Positions 47,211-56,353 of a stretch of 64,000 nt of DNA are shown here, one piece after another. The DNA is from Paraburkholderia phosphatilytica (GTDB lineage: Bacteria; Pseudomonadota; Gammaproteobacteria; Burkholderiales; Burkholderiaceae): NCBI RefSeq assembly GCF_003443895.1, contig NZ_QQOA01000034.1, positions 1 to 64,000 on the forward strand, written 5' to 3'. The notes under the pieces were generated by a model. The model worked only from the letters and a program-made list of their open reading frames with translations. It was not told the DNA's origin and ran no database searches. Every line of letters starts with the position of its first letter. The stretch's first letter is position 1. A program made the translations under genes and the position numbers.

Positions 47211-47993
47211 TCAGGCGACTTTCTTGGTCAGCCCCAGGTACGTTTCGATCACACGAGGATTCTGCGCCAATTCATTCGCTGCACCTTCCAGCGCCAGCTC
47301 GCCCGTTTCCAGCACGTAGCCGTAGTCCGAGATCTGCAGCGCCGCCCGCGCATTCTGTTCGATCAGCAGCGTCGCCACACCCGTCTGCCGCAGCGCGCTG
47401 ATGATGTGGAAGATCTCTTTCACGATCAGCGGCGCCAATCCGAGGCTCGGCTCGTCCAGCATCAACAGATCGGGCTTGCCCATCAACGCGCGCCCCACCG
47501 CCAGCATCTGGCGCTCGCCACCCGACAGCGTTCCCGCCGCCTGCTTGCGCCGCTCCTTGAGCCGTGGGAACAGCTCGAACACCGGGTCCAGCTGATCGAG
47601 GAAGTTGCGCTCGCCTGCCCGCTTCCGGCGGTAAGCGCCCAGCACCAGGTTGTCCTCTACCGTCATCGTCGCGAACAGCTCCCGCTTCTCGGGCACGAGA
47701 CACATTCCCCGCGCAACCCGCTTTTCCACCGCGATGCCGCTCACGTCTTCGCCGCGATACAGGACCGTGCCTGCCGCATGCCCCGTCACCGGAAGCGAGC
47801 CCATCACGGCATTGAGCAGCGTCGACTTGCCGGCACCATTCGGGCCGATCACCGACACGATCTGCCCGGGCGCCACCTTGATCGCCGCCCCGTGCAGTGC
47901 TTCGACCTTCCCGTAACGCACCGAGAGCCCGCGCACTTCGAGAATCGGCACGCCGTCCACGTCCACCTTTGCCTCCGTCGTCGCGACCATCAT
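47211..47993 (-). CDS. livF: Branched-chain amino acid ABC transporter ATPase LivF
   Basis: A 260-residue cytosolic ATPase of the high-affinity amino acid uptake family. Walker A GPNGAGKST, signature LSGGERQMLAVGRALMG, Walker B LLMLDEPSLGLAP and the switch His region LLIEQNARAAL are intact. RGMCLVPEKRELFATMTVEDNL is typical of LivF rather than LivG. The start at 47993 overlaps the LivM-LivG stop by four bases (ATGA). Last gene of the first liv operon. Confidence 0.95.
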   Translation of the reverse strand: MMVATTEAKVDVDGVPILEVRGLSVRYGKVEALHGAAIKVAPGQIVSVIGPNGAGKSTLLNAVMGSLPVTGHAAGTVLYRGEDVSGIAVEKRVARGMCLVPEKRELFATMTVEDNLVLGAYRRKRAGERNFLDQLDPVFELFPRLKERRKQAAGTLSGGERQMLAVGRALMGKPDLLMLDEPSLGLAPLIVKEIFHIISALRQTGVATLLIEQNARAALQISDYGYVLETGELALEGAANELAQNPRVIETYLGLTKKVA

Positions 47994-49774
47994 TCCACCC
48001 CGCCCAGATACGCTTCGAGCACGGCCGGATCGTTCTGCACTTCCTGCGGCAAGCCTTCGGCAATCCGCGTACCGAACTCCATCACGACCAGCCGATCCGT
48101 CAGGTTCATCACGAAGTCCATATCGTGTTCGACGAGCAGCACGCTCATCCCTTCTTCCTTCAACCTGCGCAAGAGCGTTGCCAGTTGCTGCTTCTCCTGA
48201 TAGCGCAGCCCGGCGGCCGGCTCGTCGAGCAGCAGTAGCGTCGGGTCGCAGCACAGCGCCCGCGCGATTTCGAGAATCCGTTGCTGCCCGAGCGCGAGAC
48301 TGCCCGCCTCGTCGTACATATGCTGCTCGAGCCCGACGCGGCGAATCTGCCGCGCCGCCTCGGCCATCAGCCGGCCCTCTTCGGCCGCGTTCAGCTTCGC
48401 GACGCTGCGCCAGACGCCGGCATGACCGCGCAGATGCGCGCCAATTGCGACGTTCTCGAGCACCGTCATCCCCGGCAACAGCTTCACGTGCTGGAACGTC
48501 CGGCCGATGCCGCGTTTGACGATTTCACGTGAATTGAGCGCATCGATGCGCTCGCCGCGGAACGTGACCGTGCCGCTGGTTGCCTGCAGCACACCCGTGA
48601 CGAGATTGAAGGTCGTCGACTTGCCGGCACCGTTCGGCCCGATCAGTCCGATGATCTGCCCTGCCTTCACCTCGAAGCTGACGTCGTTCACGGCGACCAG
48701 ACCGCCGAACTGCTTGCGCGCCTTGTCGACCACGAGCAGCGTCTCGCCCGCCGTCGGTTTGCTGCGTTGCGGCAATGGCTCGGCGTTGTCCGGCACATGC
48801 GCGCGCGGACCGCGCGGGAACAGGCGCGCCACGAACGGCCACACGCCCTGCCGCGCGTACTGCAGCAGCAGCACCATCACGATGCCGAACACGATCACCT
48901 CGAAGTTGCCGTTCTCGCCCAGCAGCTTCGGCAGCAGCGTCTGCAGGTAGTCCTGCAGCAGCGTGAGGATCGCAGCGCCGACCACCGCTCCCCACACATG
49001 CGATACGCCGCCCACCACCGCCATGAACAGGTACTCGATGCCGTGGTTCAGCCCGAACGGCGTCGGATTCACCGCCCGCTGCAGATGCGCGTACAGGAAG
49101 CCCGACACCGCCGCCAGCACGGCCGCATAGACGAAGATCACCACGCGCATCCACGCGGTGTTCACGCCCATCGCTTCGGCCATCTGGCCGCCGCCGCGCA
49201 GCGCCCGGATCGCGCGGCCGGGTCGACTATTAAGCAGATTCTGAACAGACACCACCGACAGCAGCACGACCACCCAGATCAGGTAGTAGATGTGCCGGCC
49301 GGTCTCCAGACTGAGCCCGAACACGTCGAGCGCCGGAATGCCGTTGATGCCGTCGTACTTGCCGAGCATCTCCATGTTGCCGAACAGGAAGAACAGCGCG
49401 AGCCCCCACGCGATCGTGCCGAGCGGCAGGAAGTGGCCGGACAGGCGCATCGTCACGGCGCCCAGCGCCAGCGCGATCAGCGCGGTCAGCACGACGCCCG
49501 CGATCAGCGCGAGCCACGGCGATACGCCGAAGCTCGTCGTCAGATACGCGGTGGTATACGCACCCACGCCGACAAACGCGGCCTGCCCGAAGCTGGTCAT
49601 GCCGCCTATGCCGGTCAGCAGCACGAGCCCGATCGCGACGATCGCGTAGAGGCCGATGTAGTTGAGCAGCGTGATCCAGTACTCCGGCACATGAACGGGA
49701 TGCGGCAGCACCGGCAGCGCGAACACGACGATGAGGAACAGCACGAACCAGCGTGCCTGCAGAAGACGATTCAT
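47990..49774 (-). CDS. LivM-LivG fusion: permease and ATPase of a branched-chain amino acid transporter
   Basis: A 594-residue protein that joins two normally separate subunits. Residues 1 to about 325 are the LivM permease (about nine helices; GLVLLTGIGGMTSFGQAAFVGVGAYTTA and the EAA-like GRAIRALRGGGQMAEAMGVNTAWMR loop). After a linker (PLPQRSKPTAGE) residues from about 345 form a LivG ATPase with Walker A GPNGAGKST, IGRTFQHVKLLPGMTV, signature SLALGQQRILEIARAL, and Walker B LLLLDEPAAGL. The reading frame is continuous, so this is a genuine fusion, not two genes. The start lies four bases after the livH stop. Confidence 0.9.
   Translation of the reverse strand: MNRLLQARWFVLFLIVVFALPVLPHPVHVPEYWITLLNYIGLYAIVAIGLVLLTGIGGMTSFGQAAFVGVGAYTTAYLTTSFGVSPWLALIAGVVLTALIALALGAVTMRLSGHFLPLGTIAWGLALFFLFGNMEMLGKYDGINGIPALDVFGLSLETGRHIYYLIWVVVLLSVVSVQNLLNSRPGRAIRALRGGGQMAEAMGVNTAWMRVVIFVYAAVLAAVSGFLYAHLQRAVNPTPFGLNHGIEYLFMAVVGGVSHVWGAVVGAAILTLLQDYLQTLLPKLLGENGNFEVIVFGIVMVLLLQYARQGVWPFVARLFPRGPRAHVPDNAEPLPQRSKPTAGETLLVVDKARKQFGGLVAVNDVSFEVKAGQIIGLIGPNGAGKSTTFNLVTGVLQATSGTVTFRGERIDALNSREIVKRGIGRTFQHVKLLPGMTVLENVAIGAHLRGHAGVWRSVAKLNAAEEGRLMAEAARQIRRVGLEQHMYDEAGSLALGQQRILEIARALCCDPTLLLLDEPAAGLRYQEKQQLATLLRRLKEEGMSVLLVEHDMDFVMNLTDRLVVMEFGTRIAEGLPQEVQNDPAVLEAYLGGVE
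48523..48533. promoter_or_regulatory. Degenerate parS-like sequence in the LivM-LivG gene
   Basis: TTTCACGTGAA, the central 11 bp of the parS consensus, with the flanks diverged (GA and TTG). It may be a weak ParB site or chance. Confidence 0.35.
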
Positions 49775-49778
49775 CGCG

Positions 49779-50834
49779 TCACTCCTCCTCTTCCTCGGCG
49801 TGCGGGCTCGCGAGACTCCGCCACAGCAGCACCGGAATGATCAGCGTGAACACGATCACCTCCTTGTACGCGCTCGCCCAGAACGATGAGTACGACTCCA
49901 GCAACCCGACCAGCAGCGACCCAGCGGCCGCGAGCGGATAGCTGACGAGCCCGCCGATGATCGCGCCGACGAAGCCCTTCAGGCCGATCAGAAAGCCCGA
50001 GTCGTAGTAGATCGTGGTCAGCGGCGCGACGAGGATGCCGCACAGCACGCCGAGGCCCGCCGCGAGCGTGAACGCGAGCCGGCCGGCCTGCGTGGTGCCG
50101 ATGCCGACGAGCCGGGCGCCGACGCGGTTCACCGACGTCGCGCGCAGCGCCTTGCCGGAAATCGAGCGATCGAAGTACAGGTACAGCGCGCCGATCAGCA
50201 CGACCGCGGTGCCGATCACCCACAGGCTCTGCCCCGACACGCTCAGACTGCCGATGTTGAACGTCGCGTCCGAAAACGCATTGGTGCGCGAACCTTCCGC
50301 GCCGAACATCACAAGGCCGAGTCCCACCATCGCAAAGTGCACCGCGACCGCGACGATCAGCAGCAGCAGCGTCGTGGCCTCAGCAATCGGTTCGTAGGCA
50401 AGCCGATACACGAACGGACCCATCGGCACGACGATGAGGAGCGTGAGCGCGATCTGCGCGATCATCGGCAGCTGCTGCGCAAACACGCTGTGCGTGACGG
50501 CATACACCGCGATCGGGAACAGCAGATACTTCCCCGCCAGCGTCGCGAGCGTGCGCGCCGCATGACGTCGCCGCTCGGCATGACGCACGAGACCCGCAGT
50601 CTCGACGACGAAGCACGCCACGCCCATCGCAATCAGCAGCCAGCATGTCGCCGGAAACTTCTGCGTCTGCAACGCGGCGAGCGTCAGCGCGCCATAGGAA
50701 ACGAACTCGCCCTGCGGGATGAAGATCACCCGCGTGACGGAAAACACCAGCACCAGCGCGAGCGCCAGCAGCGCGTAGATCGCGCCTGTGGTGATGCCGT
50801 CCTGCGCAAGGATGGCCGCTATCGATAGATCCAT
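49779..50834 (-). CDS. livH: Branched-chain amino acid ABC transporter permease LivH
   Basis: A 351-residue inner-membrane protein with about nine helices. GITTGAIYALLALALVLVFSVTRVIFIPQGEFVSYGAL is the LivH start, the cytoplasmic loop SGKALRATSVNRVGARLVGI is the ATPase-contact segment, and AFTLAAGLGVLCGILVAPLTTIYYD the next helices. It is longer than the usual 300 because of an insert (about residues 65-110, ETAGLVRHAERRRHAARTLATL). It ends in a run of five Glu. The start at 50834 is chosen by the family N-terminus. Confidence 0.92.
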   Translation of the reverse strand: MDLSIAAILAQDGITTGAIYALLALALVLVFSVTRVIFIPQGEFVSYGALTLAALQTQKFPATCWLLIAMGVACFVVETAGLVRHAERRRHAARTLATLAGKYLLFPIAVYAVTHSVFAQQLPMIAQIALTLLIVVPMGPFVYRLAYEPIAEATTLLLLIVAVAVHFAMVGLGLVMFGAEGSRTNAFSDATFNIGSLSVSGQSLWVIGTAVVLIGALYLYFDRSISGKALRATSVNRVGARLVGIGTTQAGRLAFTLAAGLGVLCGILVAPLTTIYYDSGFLIGLKGFVGAIIGGLVSYPLAAAGSLLVGLLESYSSFWASAYKEVIVFTLIIPVLLWRSLASPHAEEEEE

Positions 50835-50920
50835 ACTGCCTCGTCCTGGAACGTCTAAATCAGATCGGAAAACCGCGACGGTTGCCTGCGCGAACGCGCG
50901 CATTGCAAGCCCGTAAAGCA

Positions 50921-50953
50921 CAGCCGCCGCGCCAGAATCCGGCGCGGCGGCTG
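50921..50953. repeat. Strong 13-bp stem-loop between livK and livH
   Basis: CAGCCGCCGCGCC and its perfect inverse enclose a seven-base loop. No T-tract follows on either strand. In binding-protein operons such a hairpin usually protects the upstream livK message and lowers expression of the downstream permease genes. Confidence 0.65.
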
Positions 50954-51019
50954 CCATGGTCGTCAATCAGAAAACCGCGCGGACGAAGCATCGCCTGCTT
51001 CGTCCATCGCAGGAGCGCG

Positions 51020-52192
51020 TCATTCGCCCTGCAGCTTCCACTTGCCGTCGACGATCTCGACCATCACGCGCGCGCGTTTGTCGAGGCCGTTGTGATCGGT
51101 CTGCGTCATGTTGAAGATGCCGTGTGCACCCGCCATGTCCTTTACGTTTTCGAGCGCGCTACGCAGTGCTTCGCGGAAGGCCGGCGTGCCCGGCTGCGCG
51201 GTCTTCAGCGCTTCGGGAATCGCGCGCTCCAGCAGATGGCCCGCATCCCATGCGTGGCCGCCGAAGGTCGACACCGAGCCCGCGCCATAGGCCTTCTCGT
51301 ACGCAGTGCGATACGCCTGCGACGACGCCTTCACCGGGTTCGAATCCGGCAATTGCTCGGTCACGAGCACCGGACCCGCCGGCAGCAGCTCGCCGTCGCA
51401 ATCCTTGCCGCACACGCGCAGGAAGTCGTTGTTTGCGACGCCGTGCGTCTGATAGACCCTGCCCTTGTAGCCCCGCTCTTTCAGCGTCTTCGCCGGCAGC
51501 GCGGACGGCGTGCCCGAACCCGCGATCAGCACCGCATCCGGATTCGACGCGACGATCTTCAGCACCTGGCCCGTCACCGATGCGTCGGTGCGGTTATAGC
51601 GCTCGTTCGCAACGACCTTCAGGTGATGCGCGGCCGCGGCCTGGCTGAACACCGTGTACCAGTTCTCGCCATACGCATCCGCAAAGCCGATGAAGCCGAC
51701 GCTCTTCACGCCCTGCTTCTCCATCGAGCTCGCGATCGCGTCGGCCATCAGCCCGTCGTTCTGCGGCGTCTTGAAGACCCACGCGCGCTTCGCGTCCATC
51801 GGCGCGATGATCGCAGCCGATGCCGCCATCGAGATCATCGGCGTCTTCGCCGCTGACACGACGTCGATCATTGCGAGCGAGTTCGGCGTGACCGTCGAGC
51901 CGATGATCGCGTCGACGTGATCCTCGTCGATCAGCTTGTGCGTGTTCTGCACCGCGTGGCTCGTATCCGAGCCATCGTCGAGCACGATGTATTCGATGCT
52001 CTTGCCACCAATTTCCTTCGGCAGCAGTGCGATCGTATTCTTCTCGGGGATGCCAAGCGAAGCAGCGGGTCCGGTCGCGGACAGCGTGACGCCGATCTTC
52101 ACCTGTGCCGCGGCCGACCCTGCCGCGCAGACGAGCGTAGTTGCGAGAGAGGCGGTGACGCCTGCGCGAATCCAGTTTCTTGTCGTTGTCAT
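51020..52192 (-). CDS. livK: Branched-chain amino acid ABC transporter substrate-binding protein (LivK)
   Basis: A 390-residue periplasmic binding protein, signal peptide (cut after AAA, about residue 29). The mature part begins VKIGVTLSATGPAASLGIPEKNTIALLPKEIGG, then DAIIGSTVTPNSLAMIDVVSAAKTPMI and VGFIGFADAYGENWYTVF. Cys residues in RVCGKDCDGE could form a disulfide. It heads the first liv operon (livK, livH, livMG fusion, livF). Its N-terminal block is copied in a truncated remnant immediately upstream. Confidence 0.93.
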   Translation of the reverse strand: MTTTRNWIRAGVTASLATTLVCAAGSAAAQVKIGVTLSATGPAASLGIPEKNTIALLPKEIGGKSIEYIVLDDGSDTSHAVQNTHKLIDEDHVDAIIGSTVTPNSLAMIDVVSAAKTPMISMAASAAIIAPMDAKRAWVFKTPQNDGLMADAIASSMEKQGVKSVGFIGFADAYGENWYTVFSQAAAAHHLKVVANERYNRTDASVTGQVLKIVASNPDAVLIAGSGTPSALPAKTLKERGYKGRVYQTHGVANNDFLRVCGKDCDGELLPAGPVLVTEQLPDSNPVKASSQAYRTAYEKAYGAGSVSTFGGHAWDAGHLLERAIPEALKTAQPGTPAFREALRSALENVKDMAGAHGIFNMTQTDHNGLDKRARVMVEIVDGKWKLQGE

Positions 52193-52308
52193 TCAAGTCT
52201 CCAAACGCTTGATGCGTGAATGTCTTCCGGCTCCTCGGCCGGGCTTCTGAATCTATCTGTCAGGTTCGGCAATGCCAAGGCTCGTATTCCCTGCATCGCG
52301 CGAGCATG

Positions 52309-52335
52309 AAAAAAGGCGCGTCAACTGCACGCGCC
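52309..52335 (-). terminator. Terminator behind the LivK remnant
   Basis: GGCGCGT/ACGCGCC with a seven-base loop, T6 on the minus-strand side and a partial T-run on the plus side. It lies 44 bases beyond the remnant stop, in the leader region of the intact livK. Confidence 0.7.
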
Positions 52336-52378
52336 TTGTGTTTTCCGGGTTCTCGTCTTGACCTCTTCGCCGGTGGTC

Positions 52379-52543
52379 TCAATCGCCGACGATCAAGATC
52401 GTCGCGCGCGAGTCCGTCGCGTGGTCGAGCACGACGTAGTCGATCTTCTGGCCCGCAACGGTCTTCGGCAGCAGCGCGATGGTGTGCTTCCCGGGAATGC
52501 CCGGCGAAGCCGCACGACCCGTGACCTTCCAGACCCGCTTCAT
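52379..52543 (-). pseudogene. Truncated LivK-type substrate-binding protein remnant
   Basis: A 54-codon stretch (VTGRAASPGIPGKHTIALL then PKTVAGQKIDYVVLDHATDS) lines up with LivK residues TGPAASLGIPEKNTIALLPK and EIGGKSIEYIVLDDGSDTS of the neighbouring gene, then diverges and stops. Signal peptide and the rest of the protein are missing. It is not a simple copy of the neighbouring gene (VAGQKIDYVV versus IGGKSIEYIV), so it probably descends from a second livK paralogue once adjacent. It ends before its own terminator. Confidence 0.7.
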
Positions 52544-53057
52544 GACGCGTTGTCCCCGTGAATCCGTTCGGATCAAGTTCGAGTGAATGACGTGATCGTC
52601 CATCGCCAACCAGACGGTCGGTCAATGGGAACGGCGAGTTTAACGGACGCAAGCTCGGCGCGGCAAGGAATTTTGCGGCGCATCGGGCGTTGAAAAATAA
52701 GGGAAAATCGCGGGGAAGCGAGCGGTCCGCCTGCGCGCGGAACACGCGCAGGACAATCACAGCCCGCAAAATGGAAGGCACAAAGAAAAAGCGCTGTTGG
52801 ATGAATATCCAACAGCGCTCTCTGTCTCGGGCGCTGAGCGCCTCAATTGTCTCCTCGTTCTCCACCTGCAAATTCGGTGCATCAGAACTGCGTGTAGTTT
52901 AAAAATCGCCACCTTACGGGACAACTAGCATTTACCCTAGTGGTGCAGTGCGGCACAAATGTGGGGCGTGTTGCGCCGGAATGGGAGCGCTTCCGCCGCG
53001 ATCCCCACTCTTCCCGCTCTCCACCAGATAGTTCGCATCCCCAATCAATTCACGAGG
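52544..53057. other. Intergenic region between the LivK remnant and the second liv operon
   Basis: No convincing gene. It holds one terminator (52782-52819), an ACTAG...CTAGT dyad at about 52925-52940, and AT-richer sequence around 52690 and 52900 that may hold promoters. Confidence 0.4.
52782..52819 (-). terminator. Terminator of the second liv operon
   Basis: AGCGCTGTTGGAT (52790-52802) pairs perfectly with its inverse (52807-52819); on the minus strand the stem is followed by TTTTTCTTT. It lies about 240 bases beyond the livM stop. Confidence 0.85.
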
Positions 53058-54032
53058 TCAGGCCCGCAGCGTCTTCACGCGCGCCACGATCTCGCCGACA
53101 ATGCCGCGCCGGAACGCCAGCACGCACGCGATGAAGATGATGCCGGTCACGATCGTCACCGATTCCCCGAGCGAGCGGAACCAGCCCACGCCCGTCACGC
53201 TCGCGATGCCGTTGCCGATGTCGCCAAGCCGGTCTTCGAGCGACACGATCAGCGCCGCGCCCAGGAGCGGCCCGAACAGCGTGCCCATCCCGCCGACGAG
53301 CGTCATCAGGATCACAAGCCCTGACATCGTCCAGTACGCGTCGCTCAGCGTCTCGAAGCCGAGCACCAGCACCTTCAGCGAACCCGCAAGACCCGCGAGG
53401 CCCGCGGACAGCACGAATGCCAGCAGCTTGAAGCGGTCGGTATCGTAGCCGAGCGATACCGCGCGCGGCTCGTTCTCCTTGATCGCGACCAGCACCTGCC
53501 CGAACGGCGAGTGCACGATCCGCACGATCAGCAGGAACGCCAGAACCATGATGACGAGCACGACGTAGTAGAGCGCGAGATCCGAATCGAGACCGACCAC
53601 GCCGAACAGCTTGCCGCGCGCGACGCCCTGCAGCCCGTCCTCGCCGTGCGTGAACGGTGCCTGCAGATAGACGAAGTACACCATCTGCGCGAGCGCGAGC
53701 GTGACCATCGCGAAGTAGATGCCCTGCCGCCGGATCGCGAAGATGCCGACGACGAGCCCGAGCAGCGTCGCCGCCACGGTTCCCGCGAGCACGCCCAGTT
53801 CCGGCGACAGGTTCAGCGACTGGATACCGAAGCCGGTCAGATAGCCAGCGGTGGCCAGAAACATCGCGTGGCCGAACGACAGCAGCCCGGTATAGCCGAT
53901 GAGCAGATTGAACGCCGCGGCGAACAGCGCGAAACACAGCACCTTCATCACGAAGAGCGGGTACACGCCGGCGAACGGCGCGGCAATCAGCGCGAGCAGC
54001 AGAAGACTGTAGAGCGCTTTTCTCTGCATCAT
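53058..54032 (-). CDS. LivM-type ABC transporter permease (second system)
   Basis: A 324-residue membrane protein with about ten helices. FALFAAAFNLLIGYTGLLSFGHAMFLATAGYLTG is the LivM/HAAT start, IVRIVHSPFGQVLVAIKENEPRAVSLGYDTDRFKLLAFVLSAGLAG is the ATPase-contact loop and the next helix, and VILMTLVGGMGTLFGPLLGAALIV follows. The start at 54032 overlaps the livH stop by four bases (ATGA) and follows AAGGAAAA. Last gene of the operon. Confidence 0.93.
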   Translation of the reverse strand: MMQRKALYSLLLLALIAAPFAGVYPLFVMKVLCFALFAAAFNLLIGYTGLLSFGHAMFLATAGYLTGFGIQSLNLSPELGVLAGTVAATLLGLVVGIFAIRRQGIYFAMVTLALAQMVYFVYLQAPFTHGEDGLQGVARGKLFGVVGLDSDLALYYVVLVIMVLAFLLIVRIVHSPFGQVLVAIKENEPRAVSLGYDTDRFKLLAFVLSAGLAGLAGSLKVLVLGFETLSDAYWTMSGLVILMTLVGGMGTLFGPLLGAALIVSLEDRLGDIGNGIASVTGVGWFRSLGESVTIVTGIIFIACVLAFRRGIVGEIVARVKTLRA

Positions 54033-54913
54033 TTTTCCTTGCCGAACAGGCCCGCCGGACGAACCAGCAGCACGATCGCCATGATCACGAACACGACCGT
54101 CGCCGACGCCTCCGGATAGAACACGCGCGTGAATCCCTCGATCACGCCCAGGCCAAGACCCGTGATGATCGAGCCCATGATCGATCCCATCCCGCCGATC
54201 ACGACCACCGCGAACACCGTGATGATCATCGGCTGGCCCATCAGCGGCGACACCTGGATCACCGGCGCGGCGAGCACGCCCGCGAACGCCGCAAGCGCGA
54301 CGCCGAAGCCGTAGGTGAGCGTGATCATCAGCGGCACGTTGACGCCGAACGCCTCGACCAGCTTCGGGTTCTCGGTGCCGGCGCGCAAATACGCGCCCAG
54401 CCGCGTCTTCTCGATCACGAACCACGTGACGAAGCACACCGCGAGCGACGCGACGACGACCCACGCGCGGTAGTTCGGCAGGAACATGAAGCCGAGATTG
54501 GTCGCGCCCGAGAGCACGTCGGGCGTGTCGTACGGCTGGCCCGACGAACCGTAGATGGAGCGGAACACGCCTTCGATCACGAGCGTGAGGCCGAAGGTGA
54601 GCAGGAGCCCGTAGAGGTGATCGAGCCGGTACAGCCAGCGCAGCATCGAACGTTCGATCAGGATGCCGAACAATCCCACCACGATCGGCGCGAGCACGAG
54701 CATCACCCAGTACGGCAGGTTGAAATACGCGAGCCCCATCCACGCGAGCATCGCGCCCAGCATGAACAGCGCACCGTGCGCGAAGTTGATCACGTTGAGC
54801 AGGCCGAAGATCACCGCGAGACCGAGGCTCAGGATCGCGTAGAACGAGCCGTTCACGAGCCCGATCAACAGCTGGCTCAGCATCGCCGATAGCGGAATGC
54901 CAAAGATATCCAT
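54029..54913 (-). CDS. LivH-type ABC transporter permease (second system)
   Basis: A 294-residue membrane protein with about eight helices. QLLIGLVNGSFYAILSLGLAVIFGLLNVINFAHGALFMLGAM is the diagnostic LivH opening, RLGAYLRAGTENPKLVEAFGVNVPLMITLTYGFG the ATPase-contact loop. The start at 54913 (MDIFGIPLSAML) is chosen by family alignment; upstream residues in the open frame look random. It follows the binding-protein gene after 174 bases with GC-rich dyads, but no T-tract. Confidence 0.93.
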   Translation of the reverse strand: MDIFGIPLSAMLSQLLIGLVNGSFYAILSLGLAVIFGLLNVINFAHGALFMLGAMLAWMGLAYFNLPYWVMLVLAPIVVGLFGILIERSMLRWLYRLDHLYGLLLTFGLTLVIEGVFRSIYGSSGQPYDTPDVLSGATNLGFMFLPNYRAWVVVASLAVCFVTWFVIEKTRLGAYLRAGTENPKLVEAFGVNVPLMITLTYGFGVALAAFAGVLAAPVIQVSPLMGQPMIITVFAVVVIGGMGSIMGSIITGLGLGVIEGFTRVFYPEASATVVFVIMAIVLLVRPAGLFGKEK

Positions 54914-55087
54914 TGAATCCGTCGTCAAAGTCAGATCGAGGGTGGCGCCAACGCGAACGACGCGGCCCTTCCCCCGAAGCACGCGTCGCTATCGGCACCC
55001 TGGACGTCCGCATCCAGCGCACGATCGTTGCGCCCGGCGCGGGCCGCCGCGAACTTCACACGGCAACGCACCGGGCCACGCCCGCGC

Positions 55088-56302
55088 TTACTTCCAGAGC
55101 GCGCAGCGCGATTCCTGCTTCGTGCCGAATGCCTGATCGCCCGGAATCGTCGCGAGAATCTTGTAGTAGTCCCACGGCTCCTTCGACTCAGCCGGCGACT
55201 TCACCTGCATCAGGTACATGTCGTGGATCATGCTGCCGTCCTGACGCACATAGCCCTTCGCGTAGAAGTCGTCGACCTTCTGCTTCTTCAGCTGCGCCAT
55301 CACCTTGTCGGCATCGGTCGAACCAACCGCCTGCACGGCCTTCAGGTAGTCCATCGTCGCGGAATAGTCCGCGGCCTGCAGGCTCGACGGCATCTTCTTC
55401 GTGATGTCGAAGTAACGCTCCGCCCACTTGCGCGCCGCCGGGTCCTTGTTCCAGTACCAGCTGTCGGTCAGCACCAGGCCCTGCGTGGTCTGCAGGCCGA
55501 GCGCGTGGATGTCGTCGATGAAGATCAGCAGTGCGGCGAGCTTCATCGTCTTCGTGATGCCGAACTCCTTCGCGGCCTTGATCGCGTTGACCGTATCGCC
55601 GCCCGCATTCGCGAGACCGAGGATCTGCGCCTTCGATGCCTGCGCCTGCAGCAGGAACGACGAGAAGTCCGACGCGGACAGCGGATGGCGCACTTCGCCG
55701 AGCACCTGGCCGCCGTTCGCCTTCACGACGTTCGCGGTATTCGTTTCGAGCGACTTGCCGAACGCGTAGTCGGCCGTCAGGAAGAACCACGTCTTGCCGC
55801 CCTGCTTCACCACTGCGGAGCCCGTGCCTTTCGCGAGCGCCATCGTGTCGTACGCATAGTGGATCGTGTACGGCGTGCACTGCTCGTTGGTCAGCGTGTC
55901 GGCGCCGGCGCCGACGTTGATGTAGACCTTGTGCTTCTCGCCCGCCACCGAGTTCATCGCGAGGCCGGTCGCCGAGTTGGTGCCGCCGATCAGCAGATCG
56001 ACGCCATCGCGGTCGAACCATTCGCGCGCGCGCGACGCCGCGATGTCCGCCTTGTTCTGGTGGTCCGCGTACATGAACTGGATCGGCTTGCCGTTGACCT
56101 TGCCGCCGAAATCGGCAATGGCCATCTTGATCGCCTCGATACCGCCCTGTCCGTCGATGTCGGCATACAGCCCCGAAAGGTCGGTGATGAAACCGATCTT
56201 CACCGCGTCATCGGCTGCGCGCGCGGGAGCGATCGTCAGCGCGGCACTGGCGAGTGCCGCAAAACAGAGTGACGAGAGGCGCGCGAGGGTCTTGATTTTC
56301 AT
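55088..56302 (-). CDS. ABC transporter substrate-binding protein (LivK family, second system)
   Basis: A 404-residue periplasmic binding protein, signal peptide cut after ARA (about residue 29). VKIGFITDLSGLYADIDGQGGIEAIKMAIADFGGKVNGKPI is the family start. WFFLTADYAFGKSLETNTANVVKANGGQVLGEVRHPLSASDFSSFLLQAQ and IFIDDIHALGLQTTQGLVLTDSWYWNKD point to the subgroup that binds small organic or aromatic acids, alcohols or amides rather than plain Leu/Ile/Val. Placed between livF and livH. Confidence 0.9.
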   Translation of the reverse strand: MKIKTLARLSSLCFAALASAALTIAPARAADDAVKIGFITDLSGLYADIDGQGGIEAIKMAIADFGGKVNGKPIQFMYADHQNKADIAASRAREWFDRDGVDLLIGGTNSATGLAMNSVAGEKHKVYINVGAGADTLTNEQCTPYTIHYAYDTMALAKGTGSAVVKQGGKTWFFLTADYAFGKSLETNTANVVKANGGQVLGEVRHPLSASDFSSFLLQAQASKAQILGLANAGGDTVNAIKAAKEFGITKTMKLAALLIFIDDIHALGLQTTQGLVLTDSWYWNKDPAARKWAERYFDITKKMPSSLQAADYSATMDYLKAVQAVGSTDADKVMAQLKKQKVDDFYAKGYVRQDGSMIHDMYLMQVKSPAESKEPWDYYKILATIPGDQAFGTKQESRCALWK

Positions 56303-56353
56303 TCGTGTCTCCTTCTTCTTTGCGTTGTGGTTGTCGGAAGCACTTCGGGGCGC

